NCBI RefSeq assembly: GCF_028736035.1
Contig: NZ_CP117866.1
Location: forward strand, 6,262,001 to 6,326,000
From: Streptomyces sp. T12
GTDB lineage: Bacteria > Actinomycetota > Actinomycetes > Streptomycetales > Streptomycetaceae
Reading direction: 5' to 3'
Length of the DNA stretch: 64,000 nt
The notes below the pieces were generated by a model, which was given only the letters and a program-made list of their open reading frames with translations, ran no database searches and was not told the DNA's origin. Made by a program: the position numbers and the translations under genes. This document shows, piece after piece, positions 43,742 to 53,136 of this stretch. The number at the start of each line of letters is the position of its first letter. The stretch's first letter is position 1.

Positions 43742-45049
43742 GTGAGTGTCGTGACCGAGCCCCTCTCCTCACCCCTCTCCGAGAACACCGCCGATGTGAT
43801 CGTCGTGGGCGCGGGGCCGGCCGGCGCCACGACGGCGTACCACCTGGCCAAGTCCGGCCTCGACGTCCTCCTGCTGGAGAAGACCGAGTTCCCGCGGGAG
43901 AAGGTCTGCGGTGACGGCCTGACTCCGCGCGCGGTCAAACAGCTGGTGGCGATGGGCATCGACATCTCCGAGGAAGCCGGCTGGCTGCGCAACAAGGGGC
44001 TCAGGATCATCGGCGGCGGCGTGCGCCTCCAGCTGGACTGGCCCGATCTCGCCTCCTTCCCCGACTACGGCCTCGTCCGCAAGCGCGACGACTTCGACGA
44101 GCAACTCGCCCGCCAGGCCCAGAAGGCAGGCGCCCGCCTCTACGAGCGCTGCAACGTCGGCGCCCCCATCATCGACGACCGCACCGGCCGTATCATCGGC
44201 GTCCACGCCAAGCTCGGCGAGGAGAAGCGCGAGGTCACCTTCCACGCGCCGTTGGTCGTCGCCGCGGACGGCAACTCCACGCGCCTGTCCCTGGCGATGG
44301 GCCTGCACCGCCGCGAGGACCGTCCGATGGGCGTGGCGGTCCGCACGTACTTCACCTCCCCGCGCCACGAGGACGACTACCTCGAGTCCTGGCTGGAGCT
44401 GTGGGACCGCCGCGGCCCCGGCGAGGACCGCCTCCTGCCCGGCTACGGCTGGATCTTCGGCATGGGCGACGGCACGTCGAACGTCGGCCTGGGCGTGCTC
44501 AACACCTCGGACTCCTTCAAGGAGCTGGACTGGCGCGAGGTCCTGAAGGCCTGGTGCGCCTCGATGCCGGAGGACTGGGGCTACACCCCGGACAACATGA
44601 CCGGCCCGATCCGCGGCGCCGCCCTGCCGATGGCCTTCAACCGCCAACCGCACTACACCAAGGGCCTGCTGCTGGTCGGCGACGCCGGCGGCCTGGTGAA
44701 CCCCTTCAACGGCGAGGGCATCGCCTACGCCATGGAGTCCGGCCAGATCGCCGCCGACGTCATCGTCCAGGCCCACGCCCGCTCCACTCCCGCAGGGCGT
44801 GAACTGGCCCTCCAGCGCTACCCGCGCGTCCTGAAGGACACCTACGGCGGCTACTACACGCTGGGCCGCGCCTTCGTGAAGCTCATCGGCAACCCGAAGG
44901 TCATGAAGATCGCGGCCCAGCGCGGCCTGACCCACCCGCTCCTGATGAAGTTCACCCTGAAGCTCCTGGCCAACCTCACCGACCCGACGGGCGGCGACGC
45001 GATGGACCGGATCATCAACGGGCTGAGCAAGGTGGCGCCGAAGGCCTGA
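43742..45049 (+). CDS. menJ: Geranylgeranyl reductase family protein (MenJ-like menaquinone side-chain reductase)
   Basis: 435 residues. FAD motif VVGAGPAGATTAYHLA (about 20-36), EKTEFPREKVCGDGLTPRA, and GDAGGLVNPFNGEGIAYAMESG near 315. The family saturates isoprenoid double bonds; in mycobacteria MenJ acts on menaquinone. Position after menG and before nuo supports menaquinone as the substrate. Start GTG with GGGGAG upstream. The C-terminal helices would touch the membrane. Confidence 0.85.
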   Translation: MSVVTEPLSSPLSENTADVIVVGAGPAGATTAYHLAKSGLDVLLLEKTEFPREKVCGDGLTPRAVKQLVAMGIDISEEAGWLRNKGLRIIGGGVRLQLDWPDLASFPDYGLVRKRDDFDEQLARQAQKAGARLYERCNVGAPIIDDRTGRIIGVHAKLGEEKREVTFHAPLVVAADGNSTRLSLAMGLHRREDRPMGVAVRTYFTSPRHEDDYLESWLELWDRRGPGEDRLLPGYGWIFGMGDGTSNVGLGVLNTSDSFKELDWREVLKAWCASMPEDWGYTPDNMTGPIRGAALPMAFNRQPHYTKGLLLVGDAGGLVNPFNGEGIAYAMESGQIAADVIVQAHARSTPAGRELALQRYPRVLKDTYGGYYTLGRAFVKLIGNPKVMKIAAQRGLTHPLLMKFTLKLLANLTDPTGGDAMDRIINGLSKVAPKA

Positions 45050-45060
45050 CCCGGCGGCGA

Positions 45061-45687
45061 CTACCCGTTGAGGGCCTCGATGTTGGCGGCCCGGCGTGCG
45101 AAGACCTCCTCCCGCCGGTCCGCCACCTGCCGCAGGGCGTCCTTGCGTGCGCGCTGGGAGAGCCGGTCCAGGTAGACGTGGCCGCCCACGTGGTCGGTCT
45201 CATGGGCGAGGCAGCGGGCGAAGTACCCCGTGCCCTCGATCACGAGCGGCTCGCCGTCCTTGTCGTACCCGCGCACCACGGCCCGGTCCGGACGCGGTAC
45301 GTCCATCACCGCGCCCGGCACGGAGAGACAGCCCTCGCTGTCGTCGAGCAGTCTGCGCCCGGCCGGGTCGAGTGGCTCCAGCACCGGGTTCACGATGTGC
45401 CCGACATGCCGGACTCCGTCGTCGTCCGGGCAGTCGTACACGAACAGCCGCAGATCGACACCCACTTGGTTCGCCGCCAGTCCCGCCCCGTCGGCGATGT
45501 ACATCGTCAGGAACATGTCGTCGATGAGCGCGGCGAGATCGGGCCCGAACTCGGTGACATCCCGGCACGGCTTGTGCAGCACCTCTTCCCCCACCTCGGT
45601 GATCCTGCGCACCGACCCACGCCGGGCCTCGGGCGCGAGCGGCGGATACGACTCGACGGGCCTGCCTTGCACGAAAACGCTGGGCAT
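45061..45687 (-). CDS. def: Peptide deformylase
   Basis: 208 residues. The three motifs are [10 protein letters not shown] (67-76), EGCLS (118-122) and HETDH (162-166), with metal ligands C120, H162 and H166 and the catalytic E163. It removes formyl groups from new proteins. An N-terminal extension of about 25 residues and the SRxx tail are typical for Streptomyces copies. It converges with the menJ gene and is divergent from the next. Confidence 0.94.
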   Translation of the reverse strand: MPSVFVQGRPVESYPPLAPEARRGSVRRITEVGEEVLHKPCRDVTEFGPDLAALIDDMFLTMYIADGAGLAANQVGVDLRLFVYDCPDDDGVRHVGHIVNPVLEPLDPAGRRLLDDSEGCLSVPGAVMDVPRPDRAVVRGYDKDGEPLVIEGTGYFARCLAHETDHVGGHVYLDRLSQRARKDALRQVADRREEVFARRAANIEALNG

Positions 45688-45794
45688 CGCTGTCTCTCCT
45701 TCTGTCCGTGTGCTGTTGCGTGTTGTGAGGATGCTGTGGCCGGCGGAGAAACGGGCTTCCGACCTCCGCGGACCCTCCCTACCCTCACGGATTC

Positions 45795-47621
45795 ATGACA
45801 ACAGAACACACGCAGGAGCCCCAGGAGCAGACAGGCCACACGCGATCCGGCCACACCCGCAGACGCTTTCTGGCCGGTGCCGGGTCAGTGGCCGGCGCCC
45901 TCGCCTTATGGCCGGCCGGCAGCGCCGGTGCCGCGACAGGCAAGCGTGTCGCCGTCCTCGGCGGCGGAGTCTCCGGCCTGAGCGCCGCCCACGAGCTCGC
46001 CGAGCGCGGCTACGCGGTCACCGTCTACGAGTACTACGACACCCTCGGCGGCAAGGCCCGCTCAATGCCCGTCCCCGGCACGGCGGCCGGCGGCCGCGCG
46101 GACCTCCCCGCCGAGCACGGCTTCCGCTTCTTCCCCGGCTTCTACCGGAACCTGCCGGACACCATGCGCCGCATACCCGTCCCCGGCAACGCGAACGGCG
46201 TCCACGACAACCTCCGCAGCGGCACCGAGGCCCTGTTCGCCCGCTCCGCCGGCCGCGCCGACCTGCACTTTCCGCTCCGCCGCGCCACCACCTTGCCCCG
46301 CCCCGGCGACCTCACCCTCGGCTGGATCCGCGACCAGATCCTCTCGGTGCTGGACCTCGGCACCCGCCTCCCGGCCCACGAGGTCGCCTACTTCGCCGAC
46401 CGGCTCCTCGTCCACCTCACCAGCTGCGACGCCCGTCGTGAGGAGGTGTGGGAGAAGGTCGCGTGGTGGGACTTCATCCGCGCCGAGGAGATGAGCGAGG
46501 AGTACCGGACGCTCCTCGGCATCGGCCAGACCCGCAACCTGGTCGCCACGCGCGCGGAGGTGGCATCCACCCGAACCGTCGGCCGCGTCATCATCGAGGC
46601 CCTGCTCCTGTGGGGCCTGCTCGGCCGCGGCATGGACGGCGACGCCGACGTCGACCGCATCCTCAACGCCCCCACCAGCGAGGCCTGGATCGACCCCTGG
46701 GAGGCCCACCTGCGCTCCCTCGGTGTCCAGTTCGTCCTCGGCACCCAGGCCCGCGAGGTCCTCTACGACGGCGGCCGGGTGACCGGCGTCCGCGTCTCGG
46801 CCCGCGACGGTGCCGACGAACGTACGGTCACCGCCGACCACTACATCTCCGCGCTGCCGGTCGAGCACGCACGCGTGACGTGGGGCTCCGCCCTGCGCGC
46901 GGCCGACCTGCAGCTCGCCAAGTGCGACGCGCTGCAGACGGACTGGATGACCGGCGTGATGTTCTACCTGCGCACCCCGACACCGGTCGTGCACGGCCAC
47001 ATCAACTGCCTCGACTCACCCTGGTCGGTGACCGGCATCGGCCAGGCCCAGTTCTGGGACGGACGGGACTTCTCGCGCGACTACGGCGACGGACGCGCCC
47101 ACGACTGTCTCTCCGCGATCATCTCGGAGTGGGACAAGCCAGGCATTCTGTACGGCAAGACGGCCAAGGAGTGCACCAAGGAGGAGGTCGTCGCCGAACT
47201 CTGGGCTCAGCTGAAGGACGGCCTGAACGACGCCGGCAAGACCACGCTCCGGGACGAGGACCGCCTCGGCTGGTTCATGGACCCGGCGGTGACGGGCCTG
47301 GGCGGCCCCGATCCGCGCAACCGCGAACAGCTCCTCATCCACCCCACGGGCACCCTCTACAACCGCCCCACGGCCCGTACGAAGGTCCCGAACTTCTTCC
47401 TCGCGGGCGACTATGTCCGCACGGACGTCGACCTGGCCACGATGGAAGGCGCCAACGAATCCGCCCGCCTCGCCGTCAACGCCCTCCTCGAAGCGGACGA
47501 TTCGGACGCCGAGCGCTGCCGGATATGGGAGCTGTACCGGCCCCCGGAGCTGGAGCCGCTGAAGCGGGTCGACGAGGTGCGCTACAAGCTGGGCCTGCCC
47601 AACACCTTCGACCTGGGATGA
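45795..47621 (+). CDS. Tat-exported FAD-dependent amine oxidase/hydroxysqualene dehydroxylase-like enzyme
   Basis: 608 residues. Twin-arginine signal TRRRFLAGAG (21-30), FAD site GGGVSG (56-61), E79 and FFPGFYRNLPDTM fit the NAD-binding_8/amino-oxidase group that includes HpnE; GDYVRTDVDLATMEGANESA closes the FAD domain. The reaction is unknown. Codon 38 is TTA (45906-45908), so expression likely depends on bldA. The stop lies in three imperfect 20-base tandem repeats (47607-47664). Confidence 0.82.
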   Translation: MTTEHTQEPQEQTGHTRSGHTRRRFLAGAGSVAGALALWPAGSAGAATGKRVAVLGGGVSGLSAAHELAERGYAVTVYEYYDTLGGKARSMPVPGTAAGGRADLPAEHGFRFFPGFYRNLPDTMRRIPVPGNANGVHDNLRSGTEALFARSAGRADLHFPLRRATTLPRPGDLTLGWIRDQILSVLDLGTRLPAHEVAYFADRLLVHLTSCDARREEVWEKVAWWDFIRAEEMSEEYRTLLGIGQTRNLVATRAEVASTRTVGRVIIEALLLWGLLGRGMDGDADVDRILNAPTSEAWIDPWEAHLRSLGVQFVLGTQAREVLYDGGRVTGVRVSARDGADERTVTADHYISALPVEHARVTWGSALRAADLQLAKCDALQTDWMTGVMFYLRTPTPVVHGHINCLDSPWSVTGIGQAQFWDGRDFSRDYGDGRAHDCLSAIISEWDKPGILYGKTAKECTKEEVVAELWAQLKDGLNDAGKTTLRDEDRLGWFMDPAVTGLGGPDPRNREQLLIHPTGTLYNRPTARTKVPNFFLAGDYVRTDVDLATMEGANESARLAVNALLEADDSDAERCRIWELYRPPELEPLKRVDEVRYKLGLPNTFDLG

Positions 47622-47664
47622 GACGGTTCGACCAGGGGTGAGACAGCTCGACCTGGATGAGGTA
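47607..47664. repeat. Three imperfect 20-base tandem repeats at gene end
   Basis: TTCGACCTGGGATGAGACGG, then a related copy starting at 47627, and a third at 47647. The first copy encodes the last residues and stop of the FAD enzyme, so the tail may have been duplicated beyond the stop. Confidence 0.6.
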
Positions 47665-47699
47665 GAAGGGCCGCTGCCCCCGAGCGGCTGCGGCCCTTC
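47665..47699. terminator. Hairpin terminator between FAD enzyme and NlpC/P60 genes
   Basis: GAAGGGCCGC and GCGGCCCTTC are perfect ten-base inverted repeats with a 15-base loop, and lie between converging genes. It can end both transcripts. Confidence 0.7.
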
Positions 47700-47720
47700 C
47701 CTTACGGTGATCTCCGCGAC

Positions 47721-48518
47721 TCAGAGGACGCGCACCGCTCCCGACGCCGGGTACCCGGACAGGTCCTGGATGACAACGCCCTTGGAGGGGTTGGCCGCGT
47801 CCAGGTACTGGCCGTTACCGATGTAGACGCCCACATGGTAGGCCGAGCCCTTGCCGCCCCAGTACAGGATGTCGCCGACCTGGATCTGCGAGAGCGGGAT
47901 GTCGGTTCCGGCCATCGACTGGTCCTGCGAGACCCGCGGCAGGTCGACGCCGACCTGCTTGAACGCGGCCTGGACCAGGCTGGAGCAGTCCCACGCGTTG
48001 GGGCCGGTGGCACCCATGACGTACGCGTCGCCCACCTGGGCCTGGAGGAAGGAGATGACCGTGCCGACGCTGCCGCTGGCGGGGGCGGCCGCGCTCGTGC
48101 TTGCCGAAGCGGACAGGGTGGCCCGCTCGGCGCTGCGCGAGGCGGCGGCCTCTGCGGCGGCCCGGCGGGCCTCCTCGGCCTTCTTCTTCGCCTCGGCCTT
48201 CTTCTTGGCCTCCGCGAGGTCCTTCTTGGCTTCCTTGGCCGCAGCGGCGGCGGCCGCGTCACGCTCGGCGTCGAGCTCGTAGTTCGCGGCCGCCAGCTGA
48301 GTGGCGTCCGCGGACTGGGCGAGCTGGTCCGCCAGGTCACCCGTGAGGGTGGGCAGTTCGAGGGTCTGCGTAACCGGCTCGGCGGCGTTCGCCGTGGCCG
48401 CAGCACCTGCCGCTGCCATGCTGAGGACGCCACCGGCAACTCCGGCACGCATCGCGATGGTCGTCGATGCGCCGCGGCGGGGCTTCCGGTGGCTACGTAT
48501 GTGAGCGGTGTGGGACAT
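47721..48518 (-). CDS. Secreted NlpC/P60 peptidoglycan hydrolase
   Basis: 265 residues. Signal peptide (1-46), Ala/Lys/Glu coiled coil (about 77-125), Ser/Ala linker, NlpC/P60 domain (about 150-265) with C178 (NAWDCSSLV) and H228 (AYHVGVYIG). It cuts D-Glu to diamino acid bonds in peptidoglycan. It is divergent from nuo, an arrangement known from Streptomyces coelicolor. The start is uncertain: the GGAGGAG site is 22 bases before the ATG at 48518, and another in-frame ATG lies 30 bases upstream. No c-di-AMP riboswitch was recognised. Confidence 0.88.
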   Translation of the reverse strand: MSHTAHIRSHRKPRRGASTTIAMRAGVAGGVLSMAAAGAAATANAAEPVTQTLELPTLTGDLADQLAQSADATQLAAANYELDAERDAAAAAAAKEAKKDLAEAKKKAEAKKKAEEARRAAAEAAASRSAERATLSASASTSAAAPASGSVGTVISFLQAQVGDAYVMGATGPNAWDCSSLVQAAFKQVGVDLPRVSQDQSMAGTDIPLSQIQVGDILYWGGKGSAYHVGVYIGNGQYLDAANPSKGVVIQDLSGYPASGAVRVL

Positions 48519-49136
48519 GAGAACAACCGGTATCAGGGGCTCCTCCATACCTTCAAGAAACGTGGGCTGCGCCACAGTTGTTCAATCGGCGCCCCAATTT
48601 CCCGGAGTGCCGCCCTTTATTGACGCCGTAACGGACATTGCGGACCCCCTCGATCCCGCCCGTGATCACGGACTTTCATCATTAAGTCCGAATTGCCCAC
48701 CGCTTACCACTTGTTGGGACCGGTGGCCAAGCCCGGTTCTCTGGGTCTCGCATCGGTGTGGCAGAGGTCACGCAACGGTTACGGCAATGTGCGCGTCCCG
48801 TGCCCGGATCCCCCTTGAGTCGCTCGTGAACGCGTGCACGCGTCCACATCCCGCTCCGAGGCTCCCCCTCATGTGTGAATGCGCGCCACTATCAAGACGT
48901 GCCGTCCAACACCAATTTGCATGCAAAGGAACTCTCTTGATATTGAGACGTCCCCTCCGAGCTGCATCAACGAGCGGAAATGTCACCTCTGGTGATCACC
49001 TGAACGCTTCTCGTGCGAAGATCACCGCTCATCCGGCTTCATGATCCTTCGTCAGGTGGTGGAGATCACAAAGCTTGTGTAATACCCCGTGTCGCAGATC
49101 ACAGAGCGGCGGGCATAAGATGCGAGGCAGTTGGGC
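48519..49136. other. 618-base region upstream of NlpC/P60 and nuo genes
   Basis: No supported gene. It holds the NlpC/P60 promoter region (minus strand). Structures seen: hairpin GGACTT/AAGTCC (48670-48689), related elements CCGTAACGG (48622-48630) and ACGGTTACGG (48775-48784), and the perfect palindrome GGTGATCACC (48991-49000). Three AGATCAC copies follow at 49019, 49063 and 49096, the last two 33 bases apart. CACAA-AGC-TTGTG (49067-49079) is an inverted repeat. A candidate nuo -10, TAAGAT, is at 49116-49121. Confidence 0.45.
49116..49121 (+). promoter_or_regulatory. Candidate -10 of the nuo operon
   Basis: TAAGAT fits TANNNT, with the Rex-like site 16 bases downstream. The -35 is unclear. 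The leader to nuoA would be about 130 bases. Confidence 0.4.
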
Positions 49137-49154
49137 TTGTGACCTGCTTCACAT
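49137..49154. promoter_or_regulatory. Rex operator-like site upstream of nuoA
   Basis: TTGTGACCTGCTTCACAT matches the Rex consensus TTGTGAA-N4-TTCACAA in 12 of its 14 fixed positions. Rex senses the NADH/NAD ratio, and nuo is a Rex target in S. coelicolor. Just downstream of the candidate promoter, it fits repression. Confidence 0.75.
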
Positions 49155-49260
49155 GTTCTCGATCTTCGCCGGGACGAGCGGGGCTCGTGGGACTGGTGAG
49201 TCGGCCGTGGGCCCAGTGCAACCGCCAGCAGTCAGTGCCGACTGAGAGGAGCGAGGAGCG

Positions 49261-49620
49261 GTGAACGCCTATGCGCCCATCCTCGTACTGGGAGCCCTCG
49301 GGGCAGGCTTTGCGATCTTCTCCGTGGTCATGGCCACGCTGATCGGTCCGAAGCGGTACAACCGGGCCAAGCTCGAGGCCTACGAGTGCGGTATCGAGCC
49401 GACCCCCACGCCGGCCGGCGGCGGGCGCTTCCCGATCAAGTACTACCTGACGGCGATGCTCTTCATCATCTTCGATATCGAGATCGTCTTCCTCTACCCC
49501 TGGGCCGTCACGTTCGACGCCCTGGGTGTTTTCGGGCTCGTGGAGATGCTGCTCTTCGTGCTCACCGTCTTCGTCGCGTACGCGTACGTATGGCGGCGCG
49601 GCGGCCTGGAATGGGACTGA
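49261..49620 (+). CDS. nuoA: NADH-quinone oxidoreductase subunit A
   Basis: 119 residues, three membrane helices. The family phrase AYECGIEPTPTPAGG with FPIKYYLTAMLFIIFDIE is present. It is a small membrane subunit of complex I at the junction with the quinone channel. GTG start with GAGAGGAGCGAGGAG upstream. First gene of the operon. Confidence 0.95.
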   Translation: MNAYAPILVLGALGAGFAIFSVVMATLIGPKRYNRAKLEAYECGIEPTPTPAGGGRFPIKYYLTAMLFIIFDIEIVFLYPWAVTFDALGVFGLVEMLLFVLTVFVAYAYVWRRGGLEWD

Positions 49621-49635
49621 GGGGCCTTTAACGAC

Positions 49636-50190
49636 ATGGGACTCGAAGAAAAGCTGCCGAGCGGATTCCTGCTGACCACCGTCGAGCAGGCCGCAGGCTG
49701 GGTGCGCAAGGCGTCTGTCTTCCCGGCCACTTTCGGCCTCGCCTGCTGCGCCATCGAGATGATGACCACCGGCGCCGGCCGCTACGACCTGGCGCGCTTC
49801 GGTATGGAGGTCTTCCGCGGCTCGCCGCGCCAGGCCGACCTGATGATCGTCGCCGGCCGGGTCAGCCAGAAGATGGCGCCGGTGCTCCGGCAGGTCTATG
49901 ACCAGATGCCGAACCCCAAGTGGGTGATCTCCATGGGGGTCTGCGCCTCCTCGGGCGGCATGTTCAACAACTACGCGATCGTCCAGGGCGTCGACCACAT
50001 CGTTCCGGTCGACATCTATCTCCCGGGCTGCCCGCCACGGCCCGAGATGCTGCTGGACGCCATCCTCAAGCTCCACCAGAAGATCCAGACCTCCAAGCTC
50101 GGCGTGAACGCCGAGGAGGCGGCCCGGGAAGCGGAGGAAGCGGCGCTCAAGGCCCTGCCCACGATCGAGATGAAGGGGCTGCTGCGGTGA
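49636..50190 (+). CDS. nuoB: NADH-quinone oxidoreductase subunit B
   Basis: 184 residues. It carries the terminal N2 4Fe-4S cluster, bound by tandem cysteines C37-C38 (ACCAIEMM) and by Cys in [15 protein letters not shown] and PGCPPRPE. This cluster passes electrons to quinone. The nuoC GTG overlaps the stop. Confidence 0.96.
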   Translation: MGLEEKLPSGFLLTTVEQAAGWVRKASVFPATFGLACCAIEMMTTGAGRYDLARFGMEVFRGSPRQADLMIVAGRVSQKMAPVLRQVYDQMPNPKWVISMGVCASSGGMFNNYAIVQGVDHIVPVDIYLPGCPPRPEMLLDAILKLHQKIQTSKLGVNAEEAAREAEEAALKALPTIEMKGLLR

Positions 50191-50948
50191 GCGACGCGAA
50201 CGGCACCAACGGCGCGAACGGGTCGAACGGGGTCAACCCCGAGAAGGACCTCAGCGCCTCCAACCTCCCGGGCCAGCGCGGCCAGGGCGGCGAGGAGATC
50301 CGCGTCCAGCGCGGCATGTTCGGCGCCAACAACGGCGGCGACACCTCCGGCTACGGCGGCCTGGTCCGCTCGGTCCGACTCCCGGGACCGGCGAGCCGCC
50401 CCTACGGGGGTTGGTTCGACGAGGTCGCCGACGAGCTCGAGGGCGCGCTGGAGGAACAGGGACTCCTCCCCGACAACGCGATCGAGAAGACGGTCGTCGA
50501 CCGCGGCGAACTCACCTTCCACATCGAACGCGAGCACCTGGTCCGCGTCGCCCGCACCCTGCGCGACGACCCGGCCCTGCGCTTCGAGCTGTGCACCGGC
50601 GTCAGTGGCGTCCACTACCTCGGCGACAAGGGCCGTGAGCTGCACGCCGTCTACCACCTGCGCTCGATCACCCACAACCGGCTGATCCGCCTCGAAGTCA
50701 GCGCCCCCGACAGCGACCCGCACATCCCGTCGCTCGTCTCCGTGTATCCCACGAACGACTGGCACGAGCGCGAGACGTACGACTTCTTCGGCATCGTCTT
50801 CGACGGTCACCCCGCCCTGACGCGGATCATGATGCCGGACGACTGGCAGGGCCACCCGCAGCGCAAGGACTACCCCCTCGGCGGCATCCCCGTCGAGTAC
50901 AAGGGCGCCCAGATCCCGGCTCCGGACCAGCGGAGGTCGTACTCGTGA
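50187..50948 (+). CDS. nuoC: NADH-quinone oxidoreductase subunit C
   Basis: 253 residues from a GTG overlapping the nuoB stop. The first 70 residues are Asn/Gly-rich with NG repeats and probably disordered, longer than in E. coli-type subunits. The conserved domain follows, ending in [16 protein letters not shown] and [15 protein letters not shown]. It belongs to the peripheral arm. Confidence 0.94.
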   Translation: MSDANGTNGANGSNGVNPEKDLSASNLPGQRGQGGEEIRVQRGMFGANNGGDTSGYGGLVRSVRLPGPASRPYGGWFDEVADELEGALEEQGLLPDNAIEKTVVDRGELTFHIEREHLVRVARTLRDDPALRFELCTGVSGVHYLGDKGRELHAVYHLRSITHNRLIRLEVSAPDSDPHIPSLVSVYPTNDWHERETYDFFGIVFDGHPALTRIMMPDDWQGHPQRKDYPLGGIPVEYKGAQIPAPDQRRSYS

Positions 50949-52267
50949 GCACGCAGTCAGCATCCGCCCGTGAGACCACCGAGGGCACCGTATACACGGT
51001 CACCGGTGGCGACTGGGACGAGGTCGTCCAGGCCGCGGCCCGCGCCGACGACGAGCGCATCGTCCTCAACATGGGTCCGCAGCACCCCTCCACCCACGGA
51101 GTGCTCCGCCTGATCCTGGAGATCGACGGCGAGACGGTCACCGAGGCCCGCTGCGGCATCGGATATCTCCACACCGGCATCGAGAAGAACCTCGAGTACC
51201 GGACCTGGACGCAGGGCACCACGTTCGTGACGCGCATGGATTACCTGACGTCCTTCTTCAACGAGACCGCCTACTGTCTCGCCGTCGAGAAACTCCTCGG
51301 CATCGAGGACCAGATCAGCGAGCGCGCCAAGATCATCCGCGTGCTTCTGATGGAGCTGAACCGGCTCTCCTCCCACCTGGTGTGCATCGCCACCGGGGGC
51401 ATGGAACTCGGCGCCACCACGATCATGATCTACGGATTCCGTGATCGTGAAATGATTCTCGACATCTACGAGCTCATCACGGGCCTGCGGATGAACCACG
51501 CGTACATCCGCCCCGGCGGACTCGCCCAGGACCTCCCGCCCGGCGCGGTGGACCAGATCCGCGAGTTCGTGAAGAAGATGAAGAAGAACCTCCCGGAGTA
51601 CGACAAGCTCGCCACCGGGAACCCCATCTTCAAGGCCCGCATGCAGGACGTCGGCTACCTCGACCTGGCCGGCTGCATGGCCCTCGGCGCCACCGGCCCG
51701 ATCCTGCGCTCCACCGGCCTGCCGCACGACCTGCGCAAGGCACAGCCGTACTGCGACTACGAGACGTACGACTTCGAGATCCCGACCGCCGACACCTGCG
51801 ACTCCTACGGGCGCTTCCTGATCCGCCTGGAAGAGATGCGCCAGTCGCTCGGGATCGTCGAGCAGTGCCTGGACCGGCTGCAGCCCGGCCCGGTCATGGT
51901 CGCCGACAAGAAGATCGCCTGGCCCGCCCAGCTCGCCCTGGGACCGGACGGACTGGGCAACTCCCTCGACCACATCAAGAAGATCATGGGCACCTCCATG
52001 GAGGCCCTGATCCACCACTTCAAGCTGGTCACCGAGGGCTTCCGCGTCCCGCCGGGACAGGCGTACGCGGCCGTCGAGTCGCCCAAGGGCGAGCTCGGGG
52101 TGCATGCCGTGTCCGACGGCGGCACCCGCCCCTTCCGGGTCCACTTCCGCGACCCGTCCTTCACCAACCTGCAGGCCATGGCGGCGATGTGCGAGGGCGG
52201 CCAGGTCGCCGACGTCATCGTCGCCGTCGCGTCCATCGACCCCGTGATGGGAGGCGTCGACCGGTGA
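50945..52267 (+). CDS. nuoD: NADH-quinone oxidoreductase subunit D
   Basis: 440 residues. [14 protein letters not shown] carries the quinone-site His, and [18 protein letters not shown] and the C-terminal [20 protein letters not shown] match the 49-kDa subunit. It forms the quinone pocket with NuoB. ATGA-type overlaps on both sides. Confidence 0.96.
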   Translation: MSTQSASARETTEGTVYTVTGGDWDEVVQAAARADDERIVLNMGPQHPSTHGVLRLILEIDGETVTEARCGIGYLHTGIEKNLEYRTWTQGTTFVTRMDYLTSFFNETAYCLAVEKLLGIEDQISERAKIIRVLLMELNRLSSHLVCIATGGMELGATTIMIYGFRDREMILDIYELITGLRMNHAYIRPGGLAQDLPPGAVDQIREFVKKMKKNLPEYDKLATGNPIFKARMQDVGYLDLAGCMALGATGPILRSTGLPHDLRKAQPYCDYETYDFEIPTADTCDSYGRFLIRLEEMRQSLGIVEQCLDRLQPGPVMVADKKIAWPAQLALGPDGLGNSLDHIKKIMGTSMEALIHHFKLVTEGFRVPPGQAYAAVESPKGELGVHAVSDGGTRPFRVHFRDPSFTNLQAMAAMCEGGQVADVIVAVASIDPVMGGVDR

Positions 52268-53136
52268 CCACCTCTTCTTCTGAGCGGGGCGTCAGCCTGG
52301 GCATGCCCGAACTGCCCGCGCCCGCATACCCGGACGACGTTCGAGAACGACTCGAGCGGGACGCGCGCGAGCTCATCGCCCGCTACCCGGACTCCCGGTC
52401 CGCCCTCCTGCCGTTGCTGCACCTCGTGCAGTCGGAGGAGGGCCATGTCACGCGCACCGGGATGCGGTTCTGCGCGGACATGCTGCACCTGACCACGGCC
52501 GAGGTCACCGCGGTCGCCACCTTCTACACCATGTACCGGCGCAAGCCGAGCGGTGACTATCAGGTGGGCGTCTGCACCAACACCCTGTGCGCGGTGATGG
52601 GCGGTGACGCGATCTTCGAGGAGCTCCAGGAGCACCTGGGCGTCGGCAACGGCGAGACCACCGACGACGGCAAGGTCACCCTGGAACACATCGAGTGCAA
52701 CGCGGCCTGCGACTTCGCACCGGTCGTGATGGTCAACTGGGAGTTCTTCGACAACCAGACCCCGGCGAGCGCCAAGAGCCTCGTCGACGACCTGCGCGCG
52801 GGACGGGATGTCGAGCCGACGCGCGGAGCGCGGCTGTGCACCTTCAAGGAGACCGCGCGGATCCTGGCCGGCTTCCCCGACGAGCGGCCCGGGGCCGTCG
52901 AGGCAAGCGGCAGTGCGGGACCGGCTTCGCTGGTGGGCCTCCGCCTGGCCAAGGGAGAGACCGCACCCGCGCGAGTGGTCCATCCGCGGGACGGCGGCCC
53001 GCATGACGAGCCGCAGGGCAGCGCGGTGCACGAGCCGTCTCCGACCGAGCACCTCAGTTCGCATGACGCGCCGCAGGACACATCGGCATCCGACCCGGCC
53101 CACCCGGCAGGGCCTACCGCCGAGGAGGGGGAGTGA
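52264..53136 (+). CDS. nuoE: NADH-quinone oxidoreductase subunit E, with long C-terminal extension
   Basis: 290 residues. The 2Fe-2S cluster ligands are C104, C109, C145 and C149 (VCTNTLC, ECNAACD). The family is usually about 160-240 residues; here about 80 residues at the end (from 210) are Pro/Ser/His/Glu-rich and probably disordered. It belongs to the NADH-oxidising module with NuoF and NuoG. Confidence 0.94.
   Translation: MTTSSSERGVSLGMPELPAPAYPDDVRERLERDARELIARYPDSRSALLPLLHLVQSEEGHVTRTGMRFCADMLHLTTAEVTAVATFYTMYRRKPSGDYQVGVCTNTLCAVMGGDAIFEELQEHLGVGNGETTDDGKVTLEHIECNAACDFAPVVMVNWEFFDNQTPASAKSLVDDLRAGRDVEPTRGARLCTFKETARILAGFPDERPGAVEASGSAGPASLVGLRLAKGETAPARVVHPRDGGPHDEPQGSAVHEPSPTEHLSSHDAPQDTSASDPAHPAGPTAEEGE

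Noticed and set aside
45061..45687. Peptide deformylase as an antibiotic-resistance copy
   Set aside because: All motifs are normal and there is no antibiotic cluster nearby; Streptomyces usually have several copies.
48519..48990. Possible c-di-AMP (ydaO-type) riboswitch before the NlpC/P60 gene
   Set aside because: Such leaders precede some Streptomyces wall hydrolases, but I could not find the conserved blocks. A covariance-model search (Rfam ydaO-yuaA) would settle it.
48508..49044. Plus-strand open frame of 178 codons upstream of nuoA
   Set aside because: No ribosome site, no recognisable domain, unusual composition for a gene here, and it overlaps the NlpC/P60 start region; it is more likely promoter DNA.
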